Shown: positions 25,532 to 34,235 of the stretch, one piece after another
Position numbering within the stretch: the stretch's first letter is position 1
Layout of the letters: each line of letters starts with the position of its first letter
NCBI GenBank assembly: GCA_008363215.1
Contig: RHKP01000014.1
Location: 1 to 64,000, forward strand
Length of the DNA stretch: 64,000 bases
Source: Cyanobacteria bacterium CYA
GTDB lineage: Bacteria > Planctomycetota > Phycisphaerae > Phycisphaerales > UBA1924
Direction of reading: 5' to 3'
Translations under genes and position numbers: made by a program
The notes under the pieces: generated by a model
Told to the model about the DNA's origin: nothing
The model's input: the letters and a program-made list of their open reading frames with translations, nothing else
Database searches by the model: none

Positions 25532-26716
25532 GTGCCCCAGGGCCCTGCCATCCTGTTCACCAGTTTTGAGCCCTCGGGCGATGACCACGCCTCGGCAGTC
25601 ATCGCCGAACTCAAACGCCGTCATCCCCAGGTGCGCGTCTTCGCCTGGGGCGGGCCCAAGATGCAGGCGGCCGGCGCCATCCTCGTCGAACAGACCGGGC
25701 GCGACGCCGTCATGGGCGTGCCGGGAATCAGCAAGATTCTCGAGCACAAGCGCATCAACCAGCGCATCGCCTCGTGGCTGAGAGACAACCCCATCGCCCT
25801 GCACGTTCCGGTTGATTCACCGGCCGCGAACTTTCCGATCTGCAAACTCGCCAAAGGCGCGGGCGCCCGCATCGTCCATCTTGTTGCGCCCCAGGTCTGG
25901 GCGTGGGCCAGTTGGCGCATCCACAAACTCAAGCGCCTGACCAACTTTGTCTGCTGCGTATTGCCCTTTGAAGAAGAGTGGTTTCGACAACGCGGCGTTC
26001 GGGCAAAATTCGTCGGGCATCCGATCTTCGATCGACCTCTCGACACCGAGGGGCTCGACGATCAGATTGCCGACTGGTCCCGGGGACGGCCGCGCATCAC
26101 GCTCCTTCCCGGCTCGCGCCCCGCCGAGATCCACAAGAACTTTCCGCTCCTCCTCGAGTCCTATCGGCGCATCGCCGGCGAGCATCCGCACATGGCCGGC
26201 GTCGTTGCCGCCACGCACCCCGACGTGGAGCCGGTCCTGCGCCAACTTGCCGCCGCCACCGGGCAGTGGCCCGCTTCGCTCCGTTTCGTCAGCGCCCGGA
26301 CCGAGGCGGCCATCCGCTGGGCCGAACTCTGTCTGGTGGTCTCCGGTACCGTTACATTGCAGGTCGCACGTCAGTGCCGCCCCATGGTCATCGTGTACAA
26401 GTCCAGCCGCGTCGCCTACAACCTGGTCGGCCGCTGGCTTGTCACCCCGCCTCACTTCAGCCTGCCGAACCTCATCGCCGCGCGGGAGATCGTCCCCGAG
26501 TTGATCCCGCACTTCGGCGGGGCCGACGCGATCGTCAACGAGGCCGTCGGGCTGCTCGAACGACCCGAACTTGTTGATCGCCAGAAGGCCGCCCTGGCAG
26601 AGATCGCCGGGCGGTTCGAGGGCTTCAACGCGGCCATCAATACTGTCGACATCATCGAGCGCGTCGCCGGACTGGTGGGCGCTGATTCTCCCACGCCCGT
26701 CCCCATTCGGCCCTGA
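25532..26716 (+). CDS. lpxB: lipid-A-disaccharide synthase LpxB
   Basis: LpxB condenses UDP-2,3-diacylglucosamine with lipid X to form the lipid A disaccharide at the inner membrane. The 394 residues match the family length. Visible motifs are SFEPSGDDHA (the family's GExSGD), AWGGPKMQAAG, MGVPGISKIL (the family's MG...E loop), VDSPAANF, QVWAWASWRIHKLKR, PFEEEWF, FVGHPIFD, LLPGSRPAEIHKN, VSGTVTLQVA and MVIVYKSSRVAYNL followed by SLPNLIA. The start is a GTG at 25532. Its presence supports a lipid A outer membrane; no other lpx gene is in the window. Confidence 0.92.
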   Translation: MPQGPAILFTSFEPSGDDHASAVIAELKRRHPQVRVFAWGGPKMQAAGAILVEQTGRDAVMGVPGISKILEHKRINQRIASWLRDNPIALHVPVDSPAANFPICKLAKGAGARIVHLVAPQVWAWASWRIHKLKRLTNFVCCVLPFEEEWFRQRGVRAKFVGHPIFDRPLDTEGLDDQIADWSRGRPRITLLPGSRPAEIHKNFPLLLESYRRIAGEHPHMAGVVAATHPDVEPVLRQLAAATGQWPASLRFVSARTEAAIRWAELCLVVSGTVTLQVARQCRPMVIVYKSSRVAYNLVGRWLVTPPHFSLPNLIAAREIVPELIPHFGGADAIVNEAVGLLERPELVDRQKAALAEIAGRFEGFNAAINTVDIIERVAGLVGADSPTPVPIRP

Positions 26717-26806
26717 CTCAGTTCAGATCCTCCCCTTCGCGGGGAGGTGTCGGGTGCAGGCAGACGGAGCGCGTCGTGCGTTCGTTCTCCCCGGCCTGCC
26801 CCCGGT

Positions 26807-27520
26807 CTACCGATCCCGCACCGCTCGCAACGGCACCAGGCACACGCCCACACAGGCGTTCCCCGCGCGGTCGGCAATGGGCACCACGTCCATCGAAGGC
26901 GAGGAAATCGGCAGGTCGCGATCGATCAGCGCCCGCGTCATGACCCCCAGGTCGTGCCGCACGACGTCTCCGCTCGCCCCGAACAGCAGCACCAGCGAAC
27001 CGCCCGCATCGATCATCGGTTCGCGCGCCAGTTTGGCCAGATCAAGCGCCGGCCCCCGTATCAACTGGCTCGCGTAACTGGTGTTGCCCATCGGCACGCC
27101 CTCCACATAGCACACCTGCGCCACCGATTTGACCTCCAGCCAGAACGCATCCTCGGGCAGCGCGGGCCTGGGCTCCGGCTCTTCCACCGCCGCGAAGAGC
27201 GTCGGCTCCGGCCGCTTGAGCAACGCCAGCGGATCGAGCAGCCCGTCGGCCCCGGGCGGCAACGCCACCAGGTCGCACCGCTCCCTGTCTCGCGGCCGCG
27301 GCCGCCTCGCGTACGCCCCCGGGTACGCCTGCTCGCGCAGCACCGTCAGCCCCAGGCGGCCCAGGCCCGCAGCCACCAACGGATGCAGCGACACTTCGTC
27401 CCTCGCGTCCAGGCCCAGGACGGCCTGTTCGCGTCGCAGTGCCTCCTCGGCCTGGGCGATGCCCCGGGCGATCGCGTCCGTCAGTTCCGCGCAGTCCCAC
27501 ATCGTTGCGAGGATAGACAC
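26807..27520 (-). CDS. hypothetical protein, possible PD-(D/E)XK nuclease fold
   Basis: This 237-residue soluble protein has no signal peptide. A helical N-terminus is followed by RERCDLVALP and, about 40 residues later, EDAFWLEVKSVAQ. An Asp in a short strand followed by a strand ending ExK is the pattern of PD-(D/E)XK nucleases, but no family is recognised. The GTG at 27520 has GAAGAGA upstream; an ATG at 27502 is an alternative. It converges with lpxB and diverges from the AGCS symporter gene about 80 bases away. Confidence 0.65.
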   Translation of the reverse strand: MSILATMWDCAELTDAIARGIAQAEEALRREQAVLGLDARDEVSLHPLVAAGLGRLGLTVLREQAYPGAYARRPRPRDRERCDLVALPPGADGLLDPLALLKRPEPTLFAAVEEPEPRPALPEDAFWLEVKSVAQVCYVEGVPMGNTSYASQLIRGPALDLAKLAREPMIDAGGSLVLLFGASGDVVRHDLGVMTRALIDRDLPISSPSMDVVPIADRAGNACVGVCLVPLRAVRDR

Positions 27521-27597
27521 CGAACAAGTCTCTTCGGGCGCCCCGCACGCTTCGGCCGCGGTTCTGCTATGCTGACCCCACTTCGCAACCGGACACC

Positions 27598-29436
27598 ATG
27601 GAGACAGGGCAAATGGACCGTTTCTGGAGCATGCTTGACGTTGCCAACGGAGTCATCTGGCACCAGTATGTGCTTTACGTGGTGCTGGGGGTCGGTGTGC
27701 TCTTCACGCTCTGGTCCCTGTTCGGGCAGTACCGCGCCCTGACCCACGGGGTGCAGGTCATCCGAGGCAAGTATGACGACAAGCACGACCCGGGCGCGAT
27801 CAATCACTTCCAGGCACTTTCCACCGCCCTTTCCGCCACTGTCGGTCTGGGCAACATCGCGGGCGTTGCGATTGCCATCTCCCTCGGCGGGCCGGGCGCC
27901 GTGTTCTGGATGTGGGTCACCGGCTTCTTGGGCATGGCCCTGAAGATGACTGAAGTCACCCAGTCCATGATCTATCGCGATATCTCAGATCCCGACAACC
28001 CCCACGGCGGGCCCATGTTCGTCGTGAAGAAGGGCTTTGAAAAGTTGGGTCTGGGCTGGCTTGGCGCCATCGTCGGCGCCATCTTCGTGGTCACCCTGCT
28101 CATTTCCACCCTCACCGGTGGAAACATGTTCCAGGCCCACAACGTCGCCGACATCGGTTTCACCTACTTCTCCATTCCCAAGTGGGTCACAGGCCTCGTC
28201 CTCACCATCGGCGTCGGCGCCGTCATTCTCGGCGGCATCAAACGCATCGGCGACGTGGCCGCGAAGATCGTCCCTTTCATGTGCGGGCTCTACATCCTCG
28301 CCGGCCTCTACGTCATCGTCGTCAGTTTCGACCAGATCCCCTCGCTCTTTGCTCTCATCTTTCGCGAAGCCTTCGCTCCCTCTGAGGCTGTCGGAGCCTT
28401 CGTCGGCGGTACCGCCGGCTACGGCTTCCTCAAGGGCATGCAGCGTGCCCTCTTCAGCAACGAAGCCGGGCAGGGCTCCGCTCCCATCGCCCACTCGGCC
28501 GCCAAGACCAACGAACCGGTCCGCGAAGGTGTCGTGGCCGGGCTTGAGCCCTTCATTGACACGCTGATGGTCTGCACCATCACCGCTCTGGTGATCCTGC
28601 TCTCCGGCGCCTGGAACCGCGCCCCCGCCCTCATCTATGCCGACGGGCAGACCCCCGCGATCACCGCCGTCACCGACTCCTCCGGCCAGCCCGTCGTCCA
28701 CAACGGCACGTACTACTGGTCCATCCCCGACACCCGCGTCACCGTCCGCGATATCAACGAAGCGGCGATGCAGATGAAGCCCGGTACCGACGTCTTCTAC
28801 GTCCTCGAAGCCGAGGACCATTCCGAAGCAGGCACCCGCCGTCACCGCGTGCCGGCCGTCATCGGCGCCGCCGACCAGGCCGGCGCCACCGTCGTCGCCG
28901 ACGCGCGATCCGCCGCGCAGAAGGCCGCCAACTTCCCACAGTACGCCTTCACCACCACGACTGCGACGCCGCCCGCTTTCCTCGCCGAAATCGACGGCGT
29001 CTTTTTCGGCTTCAACGGTGCCACCCTCACGGCCAAGGCCTTTGACCGCGTCCTCCCAGGCCTTGGCCTCTGGATCGTCCCCGCCACCGCCTTCCTCTTC
29101 GCCTACTCCACCATGATCTCCTGGTCCTATTACGGCGAGCAGGGGGTGGTCTACCTCCTCGGCCGCAGACGCTTTGCCATACTCACCTACCGCGTCATCT
29201 ACTGCCTCCTCATCATGATCACCACGCAGATCATCAACACCGAGAAGCAACTCGACATCCTTTCCACGTTCGGCACCGGCGTCATGCTCTGGGCCAACAT
29301 CCCGATCATGCTCATCTTCGGACCGGTGGCGATGAAGGCATACCACGACTACATGAAGTGCCTCAAGTCCGGCGAAATGCCCTCCCACGCCGCACCGCCC
29401 ATCAAGAGCGTCGTTGAGGGCTCCGACGTGGAGTGA
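27598..29436 (+). CDS. AGCS family alanine/glycine:cation symporter with large extracytoplasmic insert
   Basis: A Na+- or H+-coupled amino acid importer of the inner membrane. The 612 residues include STALSATVGLGNIAGVAIAISLGGPGAVFWMW, GGNMFQAHNVAD, GYGFLKGMQRALFSNEAGQGSAPIAHSAAKT and IVPATAFLFAYSTMISWSYYGEQ, all typical AGCS segments, and about ten helices. Between helices, about residues 337-460 form a long hydrophilic insert (from SGAWNRAPALIY to TATPPAFLAEI) not found in most AGCS proteins, which are usually 450-500 residues. The ATG at 27613, with GGAG nine bases upstream, is an alternative start. Confidence 0.9.
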   Translation: METGQMDRFWSMLDVANGVIWHQYVLYVVLGVGVLFTLWSLFGQYRALTHGVQVIRGKYDDKHDPGAINHFQALSTALSATVGLGNIAGVAIAISLGGPGAVFWMWVTGFLGMALKMTEVTQSMIYRDISDPDNPHGGPMFVVKKGFEKLGLGWLGAIVGAIFVVTLLISTLTGGNMFQAHNVADIGFTYFSIPKWVTGLVLTIGVGAVILGGIKRIGDVAAKIVPFMCGLYILAGLYVIVVSFDQIPSLFALIFREAFAPSEAVGAFVGGTAGYGFLKGMQRALFSNEAGQGSAPIAHSAAKTNEPVREGVVAGLEPFIDTLMVCTITALVILLSGAWNRAPALIYADGQTPAITAVTDSSGQPVVHNGTYYWSIPDTRVTVRDINEAAMQMKPGTDVFYVLEAEDHSEAGTRRHRVPAVIGAADQAGATVVADARSAAQKAANFPQYAFTTTTATPPAFLAEIDGVFFGFNGATLTAKAFDRVLPGLGLWIVPATAFLFAYSTMISWSYYGEQGVVYLLGRRRFAILTYRVIYCLLIMITTQIINTEKQLDILSTFGTGVMLWANIPIMLIFGPVAMKAYHDYMKCLKSGEMPSHAAPPIKSVVEGSDVE

Positions 29437-29723
29437 TGCGATCGAGTCGAGCACGCGGTTCCTGATCCTCGTCGCATGGCCGCGTCATTCACACGCGGCC
29501 GGCTCGGGGTGTTGTCCCGACGCTTGGTTGCGGAGTTGCGTGGCTGGTTGTCAGGCCCCGCCGGGCGCTGTTGCTCATCGATCAACTCGTGCGATTTCGA
29601 GTTGAGGCTGATGCGGACTGGAGTTGGATCTCGGGCGTATGCGGGCGCCGGAGCAGCGCCCGTCTTCGGGCTCCTCCTCGGGTTCGAATCGAAGAGACAT
29701 CCCGAAGTGCTCGGTGGTTACAA

Positions 29724-29764
29724 CCCGGACCTTGGCTCGATGGCTCACAAAGGTCCGGCGTCCC
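29724..29764 (+). repeat. CTCACAAAGGTCCGG hairpin repeat, copy B
   Basis: CCCGGACCTT and AAGGTCCGG form a strong hairpin around GGCTCGATGGCTCACA, ending GGCGTCCC. It is the clearest of four copies. The 477-base gap 29437-29914 around it shows no convincing gene; its reverse strand has an open frame containing GRRTFVSHRAKVRVVTT, whose opening residues recur at copy A. Confidence 0.65.
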
Positions 29765-29914
29765 ATGACGCACCAGATCCAAGTCGCGCCGGTGTGAGCC
29801 GGCCGCACCCCAGCCGAAACGTGCGTCGTGACCGCCCGTGGCTCGGAGTCGAGCGGGACTTGCCGTGCAGGGTGGGAGCCGTCGCACACGACGGGCATTC
29901 CTACGCTCTAGGCG

Positions 29915-32308
29915 ATGTGGATACTCGAACAGAACCGGTTTGACCCTGCGACGGCCAAGGCTTTTGAGGGGCTGTTCACACAGGGGTGGTCGTGGGTGCA
30001 TGTGCGCGGTTCGTATGAGCAGCCGGTGCCCGGGGAGGTGCAGGATGCGGCGTATCAGCGGCGTGCAGCCAATGTCACTTCGGAAAAGTTCCGCGAGCGC
30101 GTGAGCAAGTGGGGCTGCTATGTGCCCGGTGTCTTCGGGCCTCACCCGACGCTGAACGCCGAGTTGGTGAATCTGCCGTGGCCTCTGGAGTTGCGCGTGG
30201 CGGTGGACGGGGTGGAATTGGAGCGGAGTGCCTCCACGGCGGCCGACGGGCGTCACCCCCGCGCATCCGTACAGCCTTCTCCCCTTGGGGGAGAGAGTGG
30301 CTCGGAGCGGAGCGAACAGACCGATGAAGAGATGATTGGCCCGAAGGCGCATTCTTCTCACCCGGCTGCAGCGCAGCCACCTTCTCCCGCGGAGCGAAGA
30401 GGGTTGCAAGGGCGGTTGGAAACCGGGTCGGCCGAAGACGGCCGCAACGGCGATGAGGTGCGAAGCGATCGGCGGCAGTTGGATCTGCGGACAGGCGTAC
30501 TGACGCGTGAGGTGAGATGGCACGTGGGGGGCAAGACGCTCCAACTGGTGTTCGAGCGGCTGGTGTCGTGCTTGCGCGAGGGGTTGATCGCGCAGCGGCT
30601 GTCGGTGCGGGCGAGCGAGGCGTGCGAAGTCGAGCTGATCGCCGGGATCGACGGGCGCGTGCGCACGAACGGGCACGATCACTTCACATCGCTGCAATGT
30701 GGCGCCCGCGGAGCATGGATCACCTGCGATGTGCGCACGGATGGCGACGATGTCGTGCATGCGGCGTGTGCGCTGCGGCATGATGGGGAGGGGGCCCAGG
30801 TCGAACTCGAGGAGCGGCGCGGGGCGTGGCGGGCGGTGATCGACGCGGGGCCGGAGGAGGCGCGGGCGGAGAAGATCACGTTCGTGCGGCAGGGGAAGGA
30901 GACGCTGCCGAGCCTGAAGGAACTTCCCGAGTTTGACGGGCTCCTGCGCGAGCATGCGGCGCAGATGCAGCGCGAGTGGGAGGCCTGCGACGTCGAGATC
31001 GAAGGCGACGACGACTCGCAACTGGCGATGCGGGCGGCCCTGTATCACCTCATCCGCGCGCACCCGCGCACGTCGGCGGTCGCGATCGACGCGAAGGGAT
31101 ACGCGGGCGAGGCGTACTGGGGGCGGTTCTTCTGGGATACGGAGGCCTACCTGCTGCCGTTCTACGCGCACACGCGCCCGCAACTGGCGCGGCAGTTGTG
31201 TGCGTTTCGCGTGCACACGCTGGAGGGGGCGCGGGCGAACGCCAAGCGATATGGGTATGCAGGAGCGCGGTACGCGTGGGAGAGCGATCATCGCGGGATC
31301 GAGTGCTGCCCGAACTGGCAATACGCCGATCACGAGGTACATGTGACGGCCGACGTGGTGCATGGGTTTGAGCACTACGCGCGGGCGACGGGTGATGCGG
31401 CGTTCGTGTCTGGTGAAGCGCGCGAGACGGTGCTGGAGACCGCCCGCTACTGGCTAGAGCGGCTGAGTCGGCGCGTGGGCGATGAGCGGGTGCACCTGCT
31501 GGGCGTGATGGGCCCCGACGAGTACACGCCGATTTCGAGCAACAACGCATACACCAATCGAATGGTGCAGCGGGCGCTGGAACTGGCGGCGCGCCTGGCG
31601 GAGGCTGCGGACGAACGCGAGCGGTTTGCGTCGGCCGCGAGGGGGATGTGGCAGCCGCGAGCGGGCGAACTGGTATTGCAGTGTGAGGAATGGCCGCTGC
31701 TTGCCGAGCCCGAGTTTGAGACGACGTGGGTGGATCGCTCGCGCACGTACGCCGCCCAGGTGTCGCAGGAGCGCTTGTACCGGTCGAAATGCCTGAAGCA
31801 GGCCGACGTGCTGATGCTGATGGCCATGCTGCCGCACGAGTTTTCCGATGCCGAGGTGGCAACCGCCTGGCGGGAGTATGTGCCGTACACGACGCATGAC
31901 TCATCGCTGTCGCCGGGGGCGCATGCGCTGGTGGCGCTGCGGCTGGGAATGCTCGAAGAGGCGTGGAAGTTCTGGCAGCAAGGCAAGGGGCTGGATCTGG
32001 ACGTGTCGCACGGCGGCGCGGCCGAGGGGATTCACATCGCCGCGTGCGGAGCCATGTGGCAGATGGTCGTGTACGGGTTCGCGGGAGTGAAGAGCGCGAT
32101 GGAGACCGAGGTCTTGACGATCGCGCCGCGTGTACCGGAGCATTGGAAGGCCCTGCGGTTCCCGTTGTGCTGGCGCGGCTCGCGGGTGCGGGTGGAAATC
32201 GGGAAGCCAAGCGTGTGCGTGACGCATGTCGACGGTCCGGAGATTGATGTCATCGTGCGCGGGCAACGCCGGCACGTGGAGGCCGGAGCGAGCGCGGAGT
32301 GGAACTGA
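29915..32308 (+). CDS. GH65 family disaccharide phosphorylase
   Basis: Enzymes of this family split maltose, trehalose, kojibiose or similar alpha-glucosides with phosphate, giving beta-glucose 1-phosphate. The 797 residues show the GH65 N-terminal sandwich, then the (alpha/alpha)6 core: GYAGEAYWGRFFWDTEAYLLP, FRVHTLEGARANAKRYGYAGARYAWES, the catalytic acid in GVMGPDEYTPISSNNAYTN (Glu near 535), LKQADVLMLM and THDSSLSPGAHALVAL. Substrate cannot be told from motifs. Residues about 105-185 are a hydrophilic insert without family counterpart, derived from intergenic-type repeats (see the repeat entry at 30228). The downstream pgmB begins 13 bases after the stop, so the two form an operon. It is cytoplasmic: no signal peptide. 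Confidence 0.92.
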   Translation: MWILEQNRFDPATAKAFEGLFTQGWSWVHVRGSYEQPVPGEVQDAAYQRRAANVTSEKFRERVSKWGCYVPGVFGPHPTLNAELVNLPWPLELRVAVDGVELERSASTAADGRHPRASVQPSPLGGESGSERSEQTDEEMIGPKAHSSHPAAAQPPSPAERRGLQGRLETGSAEDGRNGDEVRSDRRQLDLRTGVLTREVRWHVGGKTLQLVFERLVSCLREGLIAQRLSVRASEACEVELIAGIDGRVRTNGHDHFTSLQCGARGAWITCDVRTDGDDVVHAACALRHDGEGAQVELEERRGAWRAVIDAGPEEARAEKITFVRQGKETLPSLKELPEFDGLLREHAAQMQREWEACDVEIEGDDDSQLAMRAALYHLIRAHPRTSAVAIDAKGYAGEAYWGRFFWDTEAYLLPFYAHTRPQLARQLCAFRVHTLEGARANAKRYGYAGARYAWESDHRGIECCPNWQYADHEVHVTADVVHGFEHYARATGDAAFVSGEARETVLETARYWLERLSRRVGDERVHLLGVMGPDEYTPISSNNAYTNRMVQRALELAARLAEAADERERFASAARGMWQPRAGELVLQCEEWPLLAEPEFETTWVDRSRTYAAQVSQERLYRSKCLKQADVLMLMAMLPHEFSDAEVATAWREYVPYTTHDSSLSPGAHALVALRLGMLEEAWKFWQQGKGLDLDVSHGGAAEGIHIAACGAMWQMVVYGFAGVKSAMETEVLTIAPRVPEHWKALRFPLCWRGSRVRVEIGKPSVCVTHVDGPEIDVIVRGQRRHVEAGASAEWN
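30228..30470 (+). repeat. repeat-derived in-frame insertion inside the GH65 gene
   Basis: This stretch codes for about 80 low-complexity residues with no GH65 counterpart. It contains CTTCTCCCCTTGGGGGAGAG, an imperfect inverted partner (GGCTGCAGCGCAGCCACC then TTCTCCCGCGGAG), and GGTTGGAAACCGG, a copy of the palindrome seen at 6551. All three phases of insertion kept the frame open. Confidence 0.6.
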
Positions 32309-32321
32309 ATCGGGAGGAACG

Positions 32322-32969
32322 ATGAGCGCACATGCGGTGATCTTCGATCTCGATGGCGTGCTGGTGACCACCGACGAGTTGCACTACCGCGCGTGGAAGG
32401 CGATGGCCGATCGCGAGGGGATCCCGTTCGATCGCCAGGTCAATCATCGTCTGCGCGGTGTGGGCCGGATGGAAAGCCTGGCGATCATCCTCGAACGCTC
32501 GCCGCGGGCGTATGGGGCCGGCGAGCGCGAGCGGCTGGCCGATGACAAGAACGCCATCTACCGCGCCTCGCTCGAGCGGATCGGAGCGAAGGAACTGCTG
32601 CCCGGCGCAGTCGAGACGCTGGACGGGCTGGAGGCGATGGAGGTGCCCTACGCAGTGGCCAGTTCGAGCAAGAACGCGCGGCTGATCCTGCAACGCACGG
32701 GATTGCTGGCCAGATTGAGCGTGATCGTCGACGGGAACGACATCACCAGGTCGAAGCCGGACCCGCAGGTGTTTTTGCTCGCAGCCGAGCGGCTGGGGGT
32801 CGAGCCCGGTCAATGCGTGGTGGTGGAGGACGCCGGGTCCGGGGTCGAGGCGGGGCTGGCGGCCGGGATGCGGGTGGTGGGGGTCGGCCCGAGGGAGCGC
32901 GTGGGGCGGGCGCACCGCGTAGTGGGTTCGCTTCGGGAGATCTCGGTCGGGGACCTGCTCGAGGTGTAG
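32322..32969 (+). CDS. pgmB: beta-phosphoglucomutase
   Basis: PgmB converts beta-glucose 1-phosphate to glucose 6-phosphate, the step after GH65 phosphorolysis. GGGAGG lies six bases before the ATG at 32322; the resulting 215 residues fit the family. HAD motif I is FDLDGVLV (Asp 9 nucleophile, Asp 11 acid/base), the cap follows with HYRAWKAMADREG and RLRGVGRMESL, motif II is VASSSKNA, and the end has RSKPDPQVFLLAAERLG and VVEDAGSGVEAGLAAGM. It follows the phosphorylase gene directly, forming a two-gene catabolic operon. Confidence 0.95.
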   Translation: MSAHAVIFDLDGVLVTTDELHYRAWKAMADREGIPFDRQVNHRLRGVGRMESLAIILERSPRAYGAGERERLADDKNAIYRASLERIGAKELLPGAVETLDGLEAMEVPYAVASSSKNARLILQRTGLLARLSVIVDGNDITRSKPDPQVFLLAAERLGVEPGQCVVVEDAGSGVEAGLAAGMRVVGVGPRERVGRAHRVVGSLREISVGDLLEV

Positions 32970-33060
32970 GGCCCCCGGGCACGGCCGGCCTGCACGCGGC
33001 GCTGATCCGGGGTATATTGCCCGCCGGGCATGTACCGAGGACATCAGACGGGAGCAAGCA

Positions 33061-33450
33061 ATGATCGAACTTCTGAGCCTGGCACAAAGCAGTAACGGCG
33101 GCGGAATCGGCGGGATGGTGGTGGTCGTGATCTACCTGGCGATCATCGTGCTGATGATTGCGGGGATGTGGAAGATGTTCACCAAGGCCGGGCAGGCCGG
33201 GTTCCTCGCGATTATCCCCATCGTCAACGCCTACATCATTCTCAAGATCGTCGGTCGCCCGTGGTGGTGGCTGATTCTGATGCTCATTCCGATTGTCAGC
33301 CTGATCGTCTGGATCATCGCGATGCTCGACCTGGCCAAGTCGTTTGGCAAGGGCGTCGGGTTTGCCGTCGGACTGATCCTGCTCGGCCCGATCTTCGTCT
33401 GCATCCTCGGTTTCGGGAGCGCCCAGTATCAGGGCCCGGCGGCGGCGTAG
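33061..33450 (+). CDS. small membrane protein, DUF5684 type
   Basis: This 129-residue protein has a short N-terminus and three to four membrane helices. GMWKMFTKAGQAGFLAIIPIVNAYIILKIVGRPWWW and DLAKSFGKGVGFAVGLILLGPIF are hallmarks of the DUF5684 family, whose role is unknown and whose members sometimes lie near signal peptidase genes. GGGAGC precedes the ATG. The zinc-ribbon membrane protein starts seven bases after its stop, so they are probably co-transcribed. Confidence 0.85.
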   Translation: MIELLSLAQSSNGGGIGGMVVVVIYLAIIVLMIAGMWKMFTKAGQAGFLAIIPIVNAYIILKIVGRPWWWLILMLIPIVSLIVWIIAMLDLAKSFGKGVGFAVGLILLGPIFVCILGFGSAQYQGPAAA

Positions 33451-33456
33451 CCCTCG

Positions 33457-34209
33457 ATGAGCAGGGTCCGCCCAGGCTCGCTGCCCTTTCCGGTGTTTGC
33501 CGATCAGCCGCTGGAGTGCCTGCGGTGCGGGTATGACCTTCGCGGGCTGACGCGGCCGGAGCGATGCCCGGAGTGCGGATGCCCGGCCGCCACGCCGCAG
33601 GGGGCTGAGGCGCTGCTGGCCGCCGGGGTGCCGGTGACCGAGTTCGGGCGTCCCGGGCGCACGGTCGCGATGATTCTAACGCTCGGGGGCTGGGGCCTGA
33701 TGACTCAGCCCATCGTTTGGTTTCTACTCATGGCGTCGGGACTGTTCTGGCTTGCAGTGGGGCTGTTTCTCGCAACCATCGGCGTTTCGGTGTGGCTGAT
33801 CGCCACCCGCCCCCGGCGCTCAAACACGATCGAGCGCCTCGTCTTCACCCGCGGCGGCGTCGGCCGGGCGGCGTGGCGCAGTTGGAGGCCGGTCGACTTC
33901 ATCGAGTGGACGCGACACGAACACGTCCAGATCAAGAGCGTCAGCACGGTGTGGCAGAAGTTGATCATCCGACGGCCTGTTGAGAGCGGGCGGGCGCCGA
34001 AGATCATCGAATTCGGATTCCGCTGCCGGCGCGAGCACGTCGCGCTGGTGAAGGCCGTCGTCGAAGCGATGGTGCTCGGAACCGCGTTGCCGGAGGGCGC
34101 CCGAGAGGCACTGGCGCAGGAAGGGGCATGGGTGGAGCATCCGGGGGCTGTAGCGCCGGCCGATGGAACCCTCGGGTCGGAGGCGAGGGCGCTCCCCCCG
34201 ACGGCGTGA
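33457..34209 (+). CDS. membrane protein with N-terminal CGYDLRG/CPECG zinc ribbon
   Basis: This 250-residue protein begins with a four-cysteine ribbon, LECLRCGYDLRGLTRPERCPECG (about residues 19-42), expected to bind zinc. Two membrane helices follow (about 68-115), then a basic soluble domain of about 130 residues. The same ribbon ends the unrelated membrane protein at 37665 and a remnant at 36134. Function is unknown. It is probably co-transcribed with the DUF5684 gene. Confidence 0.75.
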   Translation: MSRVRPGSLPFPVFADQPLECLRCGYDLRGLTRPERCPECGCPAATPQGAEALLAAGVPVTEFGRPGRTVAMILTLGGWGLMTQPIVWFLLMASGLFWLAVGLFLATIGVSVWLIATRPRRSNTIERLVFTRGGVGRAAWRSWRPVDFIEWTRHEHVQIKSVSTVWQKLIIRRPVESGRAPKIIEFGFRCRREHVALVKAVVEAMVLGTALPEGAREALAQEGAWVEHPGAVAPADGTLGSEARALPPTA

Positions 34210-34235
34210 ACCGGAGGTGAGAGCAAACGTGCCGC

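Noticed and set aside
29476..29943. Open frames in the gap after the AGCS gene (both strands)
   Set aside because: Neither has a ribosome site or family match, and both span the hairpin repeat copy; treated as repeat-rich noncoding sequence.
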